Virus record (IMG/VR): IMGVR_UViG_3300031707_000058
Span: 1-39,605 of that record
Length of the DNA: 39,605 nucleotides
From: a virus
Strand: one strand, 5' to 3'
The translations under genes and the position numbers were made by a program. The notes below the pieces were generated by a model that saw only the letters and a program-made list of their open reading frames with translations, ran no database searches and was not told where the DNA came from. This document shows, one piece after another, positions 1 through 7,383 of the stretch; the stretch's first letter is position 1, and each line of letters begins with the position of its first letter.

Positions 1-821
1 GCCAGCATCACTTCGGGGTTGGCGATCTTGGATGAGCGCATCACGTCGGAGAGCATGTCCTCCTCCTCGTCATCGTCCAGCGCAGCCTCGAACATGTCCA
101 ATTGCTCCTCCTTGGGCCGGTCGCCCAGGGAGAGCTTGAGCTGGTTCTTGGCGGAATACATGGCATCGTGGAGCTTGGGCCAGGTTACCGCATCGGCCAC
201 ATGGTCAACACTGATCGAAGGTTTATGCGACGTGTCCGTGTCCCAAAATTCTTCGGCTTTGGATGCCATCCGATTGAAAAACTGGAGTCCGCGTGGTCCG
301 AAGATAAAATTCTCGATTTCGGCCCGTGGGTTCGTGGCCTTGAACTCCCCGCCGAACCTCTCCAGCATCGACTCCGCAAACTCCTTGGCATAGGTATCCT
401 TCCAGGTTCTCTCGATGGCCTGCTGGGCGACCTCGCTCATGGTGTCATCATCGAGCGCATGACCGTGGATCGCTCGTTTGACATAACCCCGGAATGGATT
501 CCACAGGGGCATCCAATCCAGCTTCTCCGGCTCCAGGAACAGCCGGTAGCTCAACTCGCTGCCATCCTGCTCCAGCCAGGGGAAAGTGCGGAGCATGAAT
601 ACGTGGTTGGCGTGCTCGACCGTGCCCGGAAACATCATGCTGTAATCGGTGCCAGGTATCTCCCACATTTTTCGATCTTCGTCCCAATAGAGATTTTGAC
701 GCGCCCAATCCTCGCGGGACTCATATTCCCCACTGCCTGCCAGCTCCTTCACGTCCAGCTCCGGCTCGTCATCCTCCAGGGCCTCGCCGATGTGCGGAAT
801 CAAATCAATCTCGTCACTCAT
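1..821 (-). CDS. Unknown acidic phage protein, 3' end outside the window
   Basis: The minus strand is open from an ATG at 821 to the window edge (273 codons) and gives a coherent protein that begins MSDEIDLIPHIGEALEDDEP. It is rich in acidic and aromatic residues, with WEIPGTDYSMMFPG near residue 52 and an acidic stretch (DDDEEEDM) near residue 250. The ATG overlaps the TGA of the upstream gene (ATGA), which favours this start over the in-frame ATG at 827. No signal peptide, membrane segment or known domain is visible. The large plus-strand frames here are its antisense shadows. Function unknown; a structural or assembly role is possible but not shown. Confidence 0.75.
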   Translation of the reverse strand, partial: MSDEIDLIPHIGEALEDDEPELDVKELAGSGEYESREDWARQNLYWDEDRKMWEIPGTDYSMMFPGTVEHANHVFMLRTFPWLEQDGSELSYRLFLEPEKLDWMPLWNPFRGYVKRAIHGHALDDDTMSEVAQQAIERTWKDTYAKEFAESMLERFGGEFKATNPRAEIENFIFGPRGLQFFNRMASKAEEFWDTDTSHKPSISVDHVADAVTWPKLHDAMYSAKNQLKLSLGDRPKEEQLDMFEAALDDDEEEDMLSDVMRSSKIANPEVML

Positions 822-1243
822 GGCCATTTGGTTCCTGGTGATTCGTTCACTACGATGGTCTGAACGTCGTTGGCCCAGTAGGGTGGGCGGTTGTTGGTGC
901 CCCAAATCTCGATGTATTTCTGGCGCAGCGTGCCGATGTCATTCGTCCCGATGTAAATATAAACGCTGAAGCTGTCCGGCCCGCCTACGTCCACCGAGAA
1001 CCGGCCCCATGGAAACTGATTCATCAGGCGTTCGACCGTGTTGAGGTCGGCCACGCCTTGGCCCGCGTAAACAGAGCAATCCCCCTGGCCCAGCTCGCGG
1101 TCGATGGGGGCCTGCCGCAGTTCCGCGTTGATGAGCCAACTGCCCCGCGTGGCCAGATAAACGATCTGCTCGTAGCTGAGCATGGGCTGGTGCTGGGCAT
1201 TGATCTGCCAGACGTTGTTGTAGATGCAGATTTTGGGGATCAT
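818..1243 (-). CDS. Unknown 141-residue phage protein
   Basis: This is a compact protein without membrane segments. It starts MIPKICIYNNVWQINA and contains beta-type stretches such as FSVDVGGPDSFSVYIYIG. It begins three bases after the stop of the upstream gene, and its stop overlaps the next ATG, so it sits in the middle of a three-gene unit read leftward. I do not recognise the family. The strong frame, clean junctions and ordinary composition support a real gene. Confidence 0.75.
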   Translation of the reverse strand: MIPKICIYNNVWQINAQHQPMLSYEQIVYLATRGSWLINAELRQAPIDRELGQGDCSVYAGQGVADLNTVERLMNQFPWGRFSVDVGGPDSFSVYIYIGTNDIGTLRQKYIEIWGTNNRPPYWANDVQTIVVNESPGTKWP

Positions 1244-1246
1244 TTA

Positions 1247-2287
1247 TTATGCCTGTTGAAGCCAATCCCATAGGTCGGACGTATCCGGGTTAAATGGCTG
1301 CTGCGCGTCTTTGGCTCTTATCCGTGGCTCCAGATGCCTTAACACCGATTGATTTCGGATGTGAAACCGCCCGCCCCCAGCGTAGCGGTGGTTGTAGTAG
1401 ATCGAGAGCATACAGCCTTCGGACTGCTTCTCGTAACGGAACTCCCAGGGATCGGGTCCAAGGTAGCCGCCCAGCAACTCCTTGGTGCTCTCCTCCTCGT
1501 CCTCATGGATGCCGTAACGGTCGGCGATCTGCTCGCGCATAGGGCGGAAGTCCCCAGCCTTAATCATGGCCTTGGCGTCAGCCAGGCCGTTGGCGCTGCC
1601 ATGGTAGTGCATGAGGCCCTGCGGTGTATCCTCAGTCTTCACGAACTCGTAGATGACGTATTGCGTCCAAGTTCTCCAGGTGCCCATCTGCCCGAAGCTT
1701 CCAGGAACCCACCTGGCGTTCTTGAGCACCAAAAAGTTCCCATATTTGTAAACCTTCTCCGTCCCAAACCACCTGTTGTTCTGGCGGCTGAAGAAGCCCG
1801 GTTCGGCTGCCTTCATGTCCGCCAAGCTGGCAGCACCCTCCCCACCAACTACTTCCTTAACATCAAAATCATCCTCCTCGGCCTCCTGAAGAGCTGCGTT
1901 GCGGTAGCCTACCGTGCCGGATGGGGTTCCGTTAACGATCAAGGGTGCGCCAAACAGGTTCCTCCAGCTCCTCAAGGCCCACTTTAGCGTTCCAAAACTA
2001 GCGAAACGCCCCTTCCAGCACCAGTGGTTGACGAAATCCACACGGATTCCGCCATGTCCCTTATCAAGCTCTTGAATCAGAACTCTTTGCACAGGCATCT
2101 GCGATACATATTCCCGGATACCCCTTAGATTCCGGCTTTTCCTGACTGCCCGCCCGCTCTCATCGTAGAGGTAATGGACTTCCGTGTAGGTCTCCGGCCA
2201 TGACGTATCCGGGAAGGTGTGGGCTGCGTCTTTCCAGTCCAGGTCGTCTTCCGCCTCAAGCAAGTGCTTGATGATTTCGTCGGTCAC
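1247..2287 (-). CDS. Unknown 346-residue phage protein (GTG start proposed)
   Basis: The frame is open from 2545, but residues before 2287 come from tandem repeats and hairpin DNA and look non-coding. I place the start at GTG 2287, giving TDEIIKHLLEAEDDLDW. The bases before it (GTAATTAAGGTT) resemble the leader of the gene at 17916 (GTAATTAAGTT). The N-terminus resembles those of other proteins here, for example TEIILAALLEDD at 36702. The rest is aromatic-rich with many W, Y and G residues (RWVPGSFGQMGTWRTWTQY). No known domain was recognised. In-frame ATG codons at 2374 and 2443 are alternatives. Function unknown. Confidence 0.65.
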   Translation of the reverse strand: MTDEIIKHLLEAEDDLDWKDAAHTFPDTSWPETYTEVHYLYDESGRAVRKSRNLRGIREYVSQMPVQRVLIQELDKGHGGIRVDFVNHWCWKGRFASFGTLKWALRSWRNLFGAPLIVNGTPSGTVGYRNAALQEAEEDDFDVKEVVGGEGAASLADMKAAEPGFFSRQNNRWFGTEKVYKYGNFLVLKNARWVPGSFGQMGTWRTWTQYVIYEFVKTEDTPQGLMHYHGSANGLADAKAMIKAGDFRPMREQIADRYGIHEDEEESTKELLGGYLGPDPWEFRYEKQSEGCMLSIYYNHRYAGGGRFHIRNQSVLRHLEPRIRAKDAQQPFNPDTSDLWDWLQQA

Positions 2288-2535
2288 AACCTTAATTACG
2301 CCCCTGGCGGGAGCCTCGCGCCGGGCCGTAAGGCCCGTGCCGAAGTTTTTCAACCTCGTTTTGGAACCCCGCATAGCGGGGCCTACTTCCAACTTACTTC
2401 CAACAGACCTGGTAAACCCTTGGTGGTGAGATACAAAACCCATAAAAGGGGTGTGAATTTGGCGGTGAGGGGTGTGAATTTGGCGGTGAGGGGTGTGAAT
2501 TTGGCGGTGAGGGGTGTGAATTTGGCGGTGAAAAA
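2288..2535. other. Structured intergenic region; candidate replication origin or control region
   Basis: This 248-bp gap, long for this genome, holds three kinds of structure. There is a perfect hairpin at 2322-2337 (CGGGCC, loop GTAA, GGCCCG). A second lies at 2367-2381 (CCCCGC, loop ATA, GCGGGG). Four tandem 21-bp repeats occupy 2448-2531. Neither hairpin is followed by a T run, so they do not look like terminators. The neighbouring gene encodes a protein with two winged-helix-like units. Repeats plus hairpins beside such a gene resemble plasmid iteron origins; the origin role is inference. Confidence 0.5.
2448..2531. repeat. Four perfect 21-bp tandem direct repeats (iteron-like)
   Basis: Four head-to-tail identical copies start at 2448, 2469, 2490 and 2511. 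Each contains GTGTGAATTTGGCGGTGA preceded by GGG. The array begins about five bases past the stop of the winged-helix gene. A 21-bp period is two helical turns and is typical of iterons bound by plasmid Rep proteins. In one minus-strand frame they would read HRQIHTP four times, but that frame starts only at a TTG and is unlikely to be translated. There are no spacers, so this is not CRISPR. Confidence 0.9.
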
Positions 2536-3300
2536 TCAGGCACAATCGGGATCATTTAGGATGGGGACGTAGATGACCTGGCGAACCCCTTTTTCGTTTA
2601 CAATTTCCTGCTTAACCCTCTGGTGGAGCTTGCGCCAGCGGTCGAGACGACCTTCCCCTAAAGTGATCGTCCAGACTGGCACTCGGCCCTTGCGCCCGGC
2701 GATCACCAGCTCCCCCGTCCGCTGGAGCATTTGGAAGGCCCGCTCAATTGAGCGCAGGGGCGCGTAGGGGTGGAGCTTGCGCCACTCGACAGCGGAGATG
2801 TAGTGGATCGGCTCGTCCTCCCCTGCGGCTTCATCCTCAGCGATCCAAAAGAGCACATTGTCGTGGATCACGGCTGCCAGGATGCCGTGCGTCGCGGCGA
2901 TCTTGGGGTCGAAGGCATGGAGACCCCCGCGTATGCGGTTGGCCAGAATATAGGTGTAGATCGCGCCATCCTGAAATCGGTTGATAAGTGGCGCATAACC
3001 CTTGACTTTGCCCAGAAGCTTGGGCAAGACCGCCCGCAGTTCTTCGATGCTCAGGTAAGGAAAGACGTTCAAGAGTCTGGCCTTGGTGCCGGTCCACTGG
3101 CCAAACTTCCGGCAGTGCCAGGTGAGGTATTGATAGACCGCCGCCGCCAATAGGCCATGCGTCGCGGCGACCTCGATGTTGAACAAGTGGAGCTTGTCGC
3201 AGGGTTGGGGTTTGACCGTCAAGACCACATCTCTGGGCAGCTCCCTGGCTCTGAACTGTAAACTTTCTGCGCTAAACCGCGCTTCTTTTATAGCATTCAC
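2536..3300 (-). CDS. Two-winged-helix protein, possible replication initiator
   Basis: This 254-residue protein starts at GTG 3300. It contains two similar units, one around AATHGLLAAAVYQYLTWH (residues 45-62) and one around AATHGILAAVIHDNVLFWI (about 134-152). Each is followed by a turn and a second helical segment (LSIEELRAVLPKLL; PLRSIERAFQMLQRTGELVI), as in winged-helix DNA-binding domains of phage and plasmid replication initiators (DnaD/RepA-like N-termini). Two such domains and adjacent iteron-like repeats recall the WH1-WH2 layout of Rep proteins. A transcriptional regulator is the main alternative. Similarity was judged by eye. Confidence 0.6.
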   Translation of the reverse strand: MNAIKEARFSAESLQFRARELPRDVVLTVKPQPCDKLHLFNIEVAATHGLLAAAVYQYLTWHCRKFGQWTGTKARLLNVFPYLSIEELRAVLPKLLGKVKGYAPLINRFQDGAIYTYILANRIRGGLHAFDPKIAATHGILAAVIHDNVLFWIAEDEAAGEDEPIHYISAVEWRKLHPYAPLRSIERAFQMLQRTGELVIAGRKGRVPVWTITLGEGRLDRWRKLHQRVKQEIVNEKGVRQVIYVPILNDPDCA

Positions 3301-3308
3301 GATGGGCA

Positions 3309-3323
3309 GAACCGAATCGGTTC
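3309..3323. promoter_or_regulatory. 15-bp palindrome upstream of the winged-helix gene
   Basis: GAACCGAATCGGTTC is a perfect inverted repeat around one central base. It lies nine bases before the GTG of the minus-strand winged-helix gene, in the divergent gap shared with the HNH gene. It could be an operator, possibly autoregulatory; this is inference. Confidence 0.5.
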
Positions 3324-3354
3324 GCGTGCTGGAATCCGACCAAAAAAGGATGTA

Positions 3355-3382
3355 TTGACAAAACTGATTTCATTGGTAAAGT
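3355..3382 (+). promoter_or_regulatory. Sigma70-like promoter candidate before the HNH gene
   Basis: TTGACA (3355-3360) is separated by 16 bases from TAAAGT (3377-3382), directly before the HNH start codons at 3383 and 3389. A transcript starting about seven bases downstream would be almost leaderless, which weakens the call. It lacks the CGTTCT element seen before other units. Confidence 0.3.
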
Positions 3383-4087
3383 ATGCCTATGGCTGAGCAC
3401 ATAACCACTATTGGCAAACCGAAAGTATCAACAGGCAGACCAGAACTTAAAGTGGGCCAGAAGTGGAATTTTTTGCTTATTCTGGCCGAAGCTGGCCGGG
3501 ACAGGCACGGAGGTCGGCTTGTCCGTTGCCGCTGCGATTGCGGCAACGAAAAAGATGCCCAAGCTTATCACATCCGGGCAGGCAGGATCGTAAGCTGCGG
3601 GTGCTACCCGCGCCAGATGCGTAGAGGAAAGAAACTGGGATATTGGCGAAAAAGCCGCAAAGGCGCTAAAACACCGGAAGAAGCAGCAAGGCGCAGCTTG
3701 TTTACGCACTACACCAGCAAAGCCCGCCAATTTCAACGATCTTTTGAATTGACCGAGCAGGAATTTTTCGCACTGACCCTAAAGCCTTGCTGCTACTGCG
3801 GATCACCGCCGAAACGCCTGTTCCACCGGGATAAGCGTGCCGTAACTGTTTGCCAGTGCCTATTCAACGGTATTGACCGGATTGACAGCGCCAAAGGCTA
3901 CAGCAGAAATAATGTGGTGCCGTGCTGCTGGAAGTGCAACACGGCCAAAAACTCGATGAGTCAGGCTGATTTTGCTTCGTGGATTAAAGCCGTCCATGCT
4001 CATTGGGCACTAAAAGTCAATCAAGCTTCTGATAGACTTTTGCCACAGCTATCGAATCCGGCCCCAGCACTGGGTGATAAAACGTAA
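3383..4087 (+). CDS. HNH homing-type endonuclease 1
   Basis: This 234-residue protein (or 232 from the ATG at 3389) has an N-terminal zinc motif (RCDCGNEKD, then SCGC) and a C-terminal HNH-type core: CCYCG, NGIDRID, GYSRNNVVPCCWKCNTAKNSM. Such free-standing enzymes cut DNA at a homing site and spread between phages. Two paralogues occur at 15963 and 38323. Its last 23 codons are antisense to the end of the helicase gene at 4017, suggesting insertion at that junction. It has no clear ribosome binding site. Activity is inferred from motifs. Confidence 0.85.
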   Translation: MPMAEHITTIGKPKVSTGRPELKVGQKWNFLLILAEAGRDRHGGRLVRCRCDCGNEKDAQAYHIRAGRIVSCGCYPRQMRRGKKLGYWRKSRKGAKTPEEAARRSLFTHYTSKARQFQRSFELTEQEFFALTLKPCCYCGSPPKRLFHRDKRAVTVCQCLFNGIDRIDSAKGYSRNNVVPCCWKCNTAKNSMSQADFASWIKAVHAHWALKVNQASDRLLPQLSNPAPALGDKT

Positions 4088-5822
4088 AACCACGGGTATC
4101 GAAAAGCTTTTTCCAAACACGACGGCCACTGCTTCGCAGCGTTGGGTGCTGCACGTCAATAAACGCGGTAATAAAAGCTTCGTTTTGATCTTTCTTCTTA
4201 CGGATGAATCGACCTAGTATTTGCATCATCGGCTCCGCCCCCGCCACGTGGTCCGCTATAATTCCTCCTTTTAGTTCTGGAATCGACACACCCTCCTTGA
4301 CCAGCGGGCTAATGAGCACTCCGCCCAACGTGTGCCGGAACCAATCAAAGGCTTCGTCGCGCTCCCTGGGCGTGTGATCGCTGAACAACACGCGTACCCG
4401 CGCCTGGCCAATGGTCGCGCCGATCATCGTTTCCAGAATCAGGACGTGCATGGTGCGAGTGCAGACCACCAGCGTCGGGAACTTGCGTTCCTGGCTGTAA
4501 TACTCGGCCCAGCGCACGATCAGCTTGTTGCGCTCCTTGAAACCGATGATGGCCTTGTCGATAGTGCGCTCCAGGAGGCAATAGCGCGAGTCCACGTTGT
4601 AGGTTTTATCCTCGCCATCGAACTGGATGATATGGTAGCCATCGACCGTGACCGGCTTCTCGACCACAATCCAATTGGCTGCCTTCACTGTGTCCACCTG
4701 ACCCTCAGCACCGTAAACCTCGTTCTCCTTGGTGCCCTTCAGCTCACGCACCTTCCGCATCTTGATCTCGCCGTTTTCATCGCGCTCGTAAACCGGTCCA
4801 ACGTAGGTGCCGTGCTTCCACTCGTCGCCGACCAGTGCCCAAGCAGGAGTATCGGGGTCGGCCTGGTGGGGAACGTCTTGAAATCGGTTATGCCAGCGGC
4901 AATCGTCCACCAGGTAGATCGTGGGCTTGGCCGACCGGCCCATGTCGATATAGGTGCCGACCGGCACCGTGTAGCGGATTGGCCCCAGGAGGCCCTGAAT
5001 CTTGTTGGCGAGCGCCGGGTCGCTGTCGCGCCGGGAGTCCGACGCGCCCAACCGGAAGTAAGCCGGGAGCTGCATCATCAGCTTCGAGCTGGTTGGGGCG
5101 CAGATGTGATGGCACTCGTCTGCTAAAACGGCTATAAACGAGGCGAACCACCTTTTGTCGATCAACTCTTGACGGTTGGCCCACAACATGGCCACGGTCG
5201 AAATCACCATGTTCTTGCCGGTATTGTCCTTCTTGCTGCCGCCGAACTGAGTGATGTCCCAGCCCGGCAGAAACGCCTTTATGTCCCGGTAAGCTTGGCG
5301 AACCAGGCGCTCGCTTTGCGTGACGTAGAGGATGCGGGCGTCGGCAAACTTGGTCTGGATCATGGCAGCCGCCGTGGCGAACATCGCCGTCTTGCCGCCG
5401 TTTACGGCTATCTTGTTCACTCCCATCCCGTGGACGAGCCAGTAGGCCACGGCCTCGCGCTGGTATTCATCCAGGTCGAACTCTGCCGCCAGGATGTCCA
5501 CCGGGATGTCGTCTGAGACCAGATGCTCGAAGGGCGACTTCAGGCATTCCGACGTGTCCACCAGAAAGCCTTGCTTGCGGGCAAGGTCGATGATGGTGTC
5601 CCGGTGCCCTCGCAGACAGGATGCCGGTCGGCCCTCCGGGAAGGTGATGGGGCAGATGAAGCCGTCCCAACCATCCTGGCCCTCGGTCATGACGTAGGCT
5701 TTGTAGGAAGGGGCGTGCTCGAAGCCTTTGGGCCGAAAGCGAAATTTGGCGGCGATGGCCCTGATCTCAGAGTCGTCGCCCTCCAACTTCACCTTGGTTG
5801 GACCTTCAATGACACGAATCAC
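4017..5822 (-). CDS. uvsW: UvsW-like superfamily 2 DNA helicase
   Basis: From the GTG at 5822 the protein has 601 residues, close to T4 UvsW (587). An N-terminal UvsW-type DNA-binding region (IAAKFRFRPKGFEHAP, DGWDGFI) leads into helicase motifs: a Walker-A-like VNGGKTAMF (about 140-148), DECHH (235-239), GASDSRRD (259-266), KEGVSIPEL (509-517) and QILGRFIRK (534-542). An insertion of roughly 100 residues lies between the two RecA-like lobes. The family reverses forks and promotes branch migration in recombination-dependent replication. The frame is open to 5978, but that extension overlaps the upstream gene. Motif I, GGKT, lacks the usual serine or alanine. Confidence 0.85.
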   Translation of the reverse strand: MIRVIEGPTKVKLEGDDSEIRAIAAKFRFRPKGFEHAPSYKAYVMTEGQDGWDGFICPITFPEGRPASCLRGHRDTIIDLARKQGFLVDTSECLKSPFEHLVSDDIPVDILAAEFDLDEYQREAVAYWLVHGMGVNKIAVNGGKTAMFATAAAMIQTKFADARILYVTQSERLVRQAYRDIKAFLPGWDITQFGGSKKDNTGKNMVISTVAMLWANRQELIDKRWFASFIAVLADECHHICAPTSSKLMMQLPAYFRLGASDSRRDSDPALANKIQGLLGPIRYTVPVGTYIDMGRSAKPTIYLVDDCRWHNRFQDVPHQADPDTPAWALVGDEWKHGTYVGPVYERDENGEIKMRKVRELKGTKENEVYGAEGQVDTVKAANWIVVEKPVTVDGYHIIQFDGEDKTYNVDSRYCLLERTIDKAIIGFKERNKLIVRWAEYYSQERKFPTLVVCTRTMHVLILETMIGATIGQARVRVLFSDHTPRERDEAFDWFRHTLGGVLISPLVKEGVSIPELKGGIIADHVAGAEPMMQILGRFIRKKKDQNEAFITAFIDVQHPTLRSSGRRVWKKLFDTRGFTFYHPVLGPDSIAVAKVYQKLD

Positions 5823-5850
5823 ATGGGCAGTATCCAGCCTGGCTGGAAAA

Positions 5851-5859
5851 TGTAAACAA
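5851..5859 (+). repeat. TGTAAACAA element
   Basis: This is one copy of the recurrent 9-mer. It sits between the stop of the glycosyltransferase gene (5861) and the helicase GTG (5822), in the opposite orientation to both. Other copies are at 7310, 9603, 11528, 16252, 18477, 24713, 28779, 29277 and 34114 (either strand). Confidence 0.6.
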
Positions 5860-5860
5860 A

Positions 5861-6985
5861 TTAAGTTGCGGGCGCAGGGGTCGGCAGAGGCACGAACTGC
5901 TTGCAGGCGTCGATCACATCCTGGGGCGAGATGGCCCCCAGGCACTCGCATACCGTTCGGTTGGGCCGGGGCTGGCAATATTTGGGGAACACACCGCTAT
6001 AGGCGAAACATGGGCTGAAGGGACAGGCTTCGCGTTTCCAAATCGGGATGTGGTTCTTGTAATATTTCGTCCGTTTGGCCGGGTCGCACAGGCCCCACAG
6101 TCCAACGCAGGGGATGTCCATTGTCCCGGCGACGTGAACCATCATGGAATCGGGAGAGATCACTAGTGTCGCCTTGGTGGTCAGCGCCCATAACTCGCGC
6201 AGGGACGGCGAGACGTAAAGCTGAATGTTGGGCCGCAGGGTGCCTGATCCTTTGCACTTCAGGCAAATCTCATGAACAGGCGCGGAGGGCGCAACCGCCG
6301 TTCCGCTTTCCGTAATTGTGGTTCCGCTGGCCGTTACTTCAGGGACTTTCTCCAGCCTGCCCGTGCCGTTGCATTTGGTGCAGATCAGCGCCTTGCGATA
6401 TGGCTCCGGGATGAACTCGTCATAGAGCGCCAGCCAATGAATATTCGGATAGGCATCGGCCAGCTTGCTCAAAATGAAGGCGCTGTCGTTGGGCGGCAGG
6501 CAGCGCACTTGGTTGGCCGCAGAAAGCTGATACATCCCAATCTGCTTCCCCTGGAAGGTGTTCGTGGACTGCATTTCCAGGAAAGTGAAGTTGGGCCGCA
6601 CAACCTTCTGCTTCGAGTCGATGGTCTCCGGGTTGATGCCCGCCTTCCAAAGCATTACGTCCAGCGGATGTTGCTGATCCTGATGTTCGTCGGTGTTTAC
6701 GACTGCTTCCAAGAGGAAGTAGTAGTCATACATCTTGAACTGTTCGTGCTGCATGGGAAGGGTCTGAATCGACTTGATCCAGGGAAAGTTCCACCAGCAG
6801 GTCTGGTTGCCGGGGTCGGTCAAAACGTGAACCTCGAACCCATAGGTGGTCAGGATGCGGGCGAAGGGCCATGTCATGATCTGATCGCCGTAACCGCCGC
6901 TGCCGTTGTAAACCAAGATGCGCTGCGGGCCGGGCTTGCGGGCGAGCGCGTTGAAATTCTGGATACGGCTCTCAATTCGGCTCAC
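5861..6985 (-). CDS. GT9-type glycosyltransferase with inserted DnaJ-type zinc motifs
   Basis: From GTG 6985 the protein has 374 residues. The N-terminal loop YNGSGGYGDQIMTWPFARIL and the later SPDSMMVHVAGTMDIPCVGLWG (277-298) match the ADP-heptose transferase (GT9) fold, which transfers sugars from nucleotide donors. Two CxxCxGxG motifs (CTKCNGTG 202-209, CLKCKGSG 241-248), as in DnaJ zinc fingers, lie in the middle. A C-terminal cysteine cluster (CPFSPC, then YC, then CEC) recalls other GT9 members. The same frame stays open upstream to 7237 with plausible sequence (INFKKSAGAATLTFEAGREY) but no ATG, GTG or TTG, so the N-terminus may be longer. Substrate unknown. Confidence 0.75.
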   Translation of the reverse strand: MSRIESRIQNFNALARKPGPQRILVYNGSGGYGDQIMTWPFARILTTYGFEVHVLTDPGNQTCWWNFPWIKSIQTLPMQHEQFKMYDYYFLLEAVVNTDEHQDQQHPLDVMLWKAGINPETIDSKQKVVRPNFTFLEMQSTNTFQGKQIGMYQLSAANQVRCLPPNDSAFILSKLADAYPNIHWLALYDEFIPEPYRKALICTKCNGTGRLEKVPEVTASGTTITESGTAVAPSAPVHEICLKCKGSGTLRPNIQLYVSPSLRELWALTTKATLVISPDSMMVHVAGTMDIPCVGLWGLCDPAKRTKYYKNHIPIWKREACPFSPCFAYSGVFPKYCQPRPNRTVCECLGAISPQDVIDACKQFVPLPTPAPAT

Positions 6986-7131
6986 TTTGAAGCACCGCTG
7001 ATTAACGGCCTGCTCCTGGATGATGCGGTTGAACTGTTGCAGGGGCAGAATATACTCCCGCCCAGCCTCGAAGGTCAGGGTTGCGGCCCCCGCCGACTTC
7101 TTGAAATTGATACTGACCGGTTCTGCGAATG

Positions 7132-7287
7132 TTACGAGGTTAATAAGCCTGAATGGGTTAGAGGTTGAACGCTGTTCAGTAACGCGAACTCTCCCCAGTG
7201 CTGGAGAGCCGCCTGGTTGTAAACACGAGCAGCGCCTTCATCATCAAGGAGGGCTGTCTGGCCCCTCAATAAGCGAATTTCGGCCAT
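7132..7287 (-). CDS. Small 51-residue protein, or N-terminus of a frameshifted gene
   Basis: ATG 7287 opens a frame that starts MAEIRLLRGQTALLDDEG and ends HSGLLTS at TAA 7132. Composition is protein-like. A TTGTAAACAA plus CCGTTCT element stands just upstream (7295-7318), as before other first genes. It overlaps, in another frame, the open extension of the glycosyltransferase frame. It may therefore be an independent small gene, or the start of one longer protein joined by a frameshift or a sequencing error. No family recognised. Confidence 0.55.
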   Translation of the reverse strand: MAEIRLLRGQTALLDDEGAARVYNQAALQHWGEFALLNSVQPLTHSGLLTS

Positions 7288-7294
7288 ATCAATT

Positions 7295-7318
7295 AGAACG
7301 GGGCAAATTTGTTTACAA
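7295..7318 (-). promoter_or_regulatory. Composite phage motif: TTGTAAACAA, 7 bases, CCGTTCT
   Basis: On the minus strand TTGTAAACAA (7318-7309) is followed after seven bases by CCGTTCT (7301-7295), then by the ATG at 7287. The same order and near-identical spacing occur at 24698-24722 and 34113-34136. Proposed phage promoter or leader element (inference). Confidence 0.5.
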
Positions 7319-7323
7319 TTCCG

Positions 7324-7383
7324 ATGAATGCCCCGCGTTGTAGATACCTGGAGGAGCCGCGTGCTTCTCGAATGGCATTATGA
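7324..7383 (+). CDS. Possible 19-codon leader ORF
   Basis: ATG 7324 begins a short frame (MNAPRCRYLEEPRASRMAL) whose TGA overlaps the ATG of the next gene at 7380. An ATGA junction could couple translation. It is too short to judge by composition, and there is no family match. A similar mini-ORF (MWSVRS, 7850-7870) precedes 7871. Confidence 0.3.
   Translation: MNAPRCRYLEEPRASRMAL

Noticed and set aside
102-863. 253-codon plus-strand frame
   Set aside because: Antisense shadow of the coherent minus-strand gene 1-821, which is cut by the window edge.
2322-2381. Two hairpins as terminators
   Set aside because: No T run follows either stem on either strand.
2448-2531. CRISPR array
   Set aside because: The 21-bp units are contiguous with no spacers.
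2446-2545. HRQIHTP heptapeptide repeat as part of a protein
   Set aside because: Needs a TTG start and runs through hairpin DNA; a GTG at 2287 explains the gene better.
5823-5978. N-terminal extension of the helicase
   Set aside because: Overlaps the end of the glycosyltransferase gene and does not resemble UvsW; GTG 5822 gives the family length.
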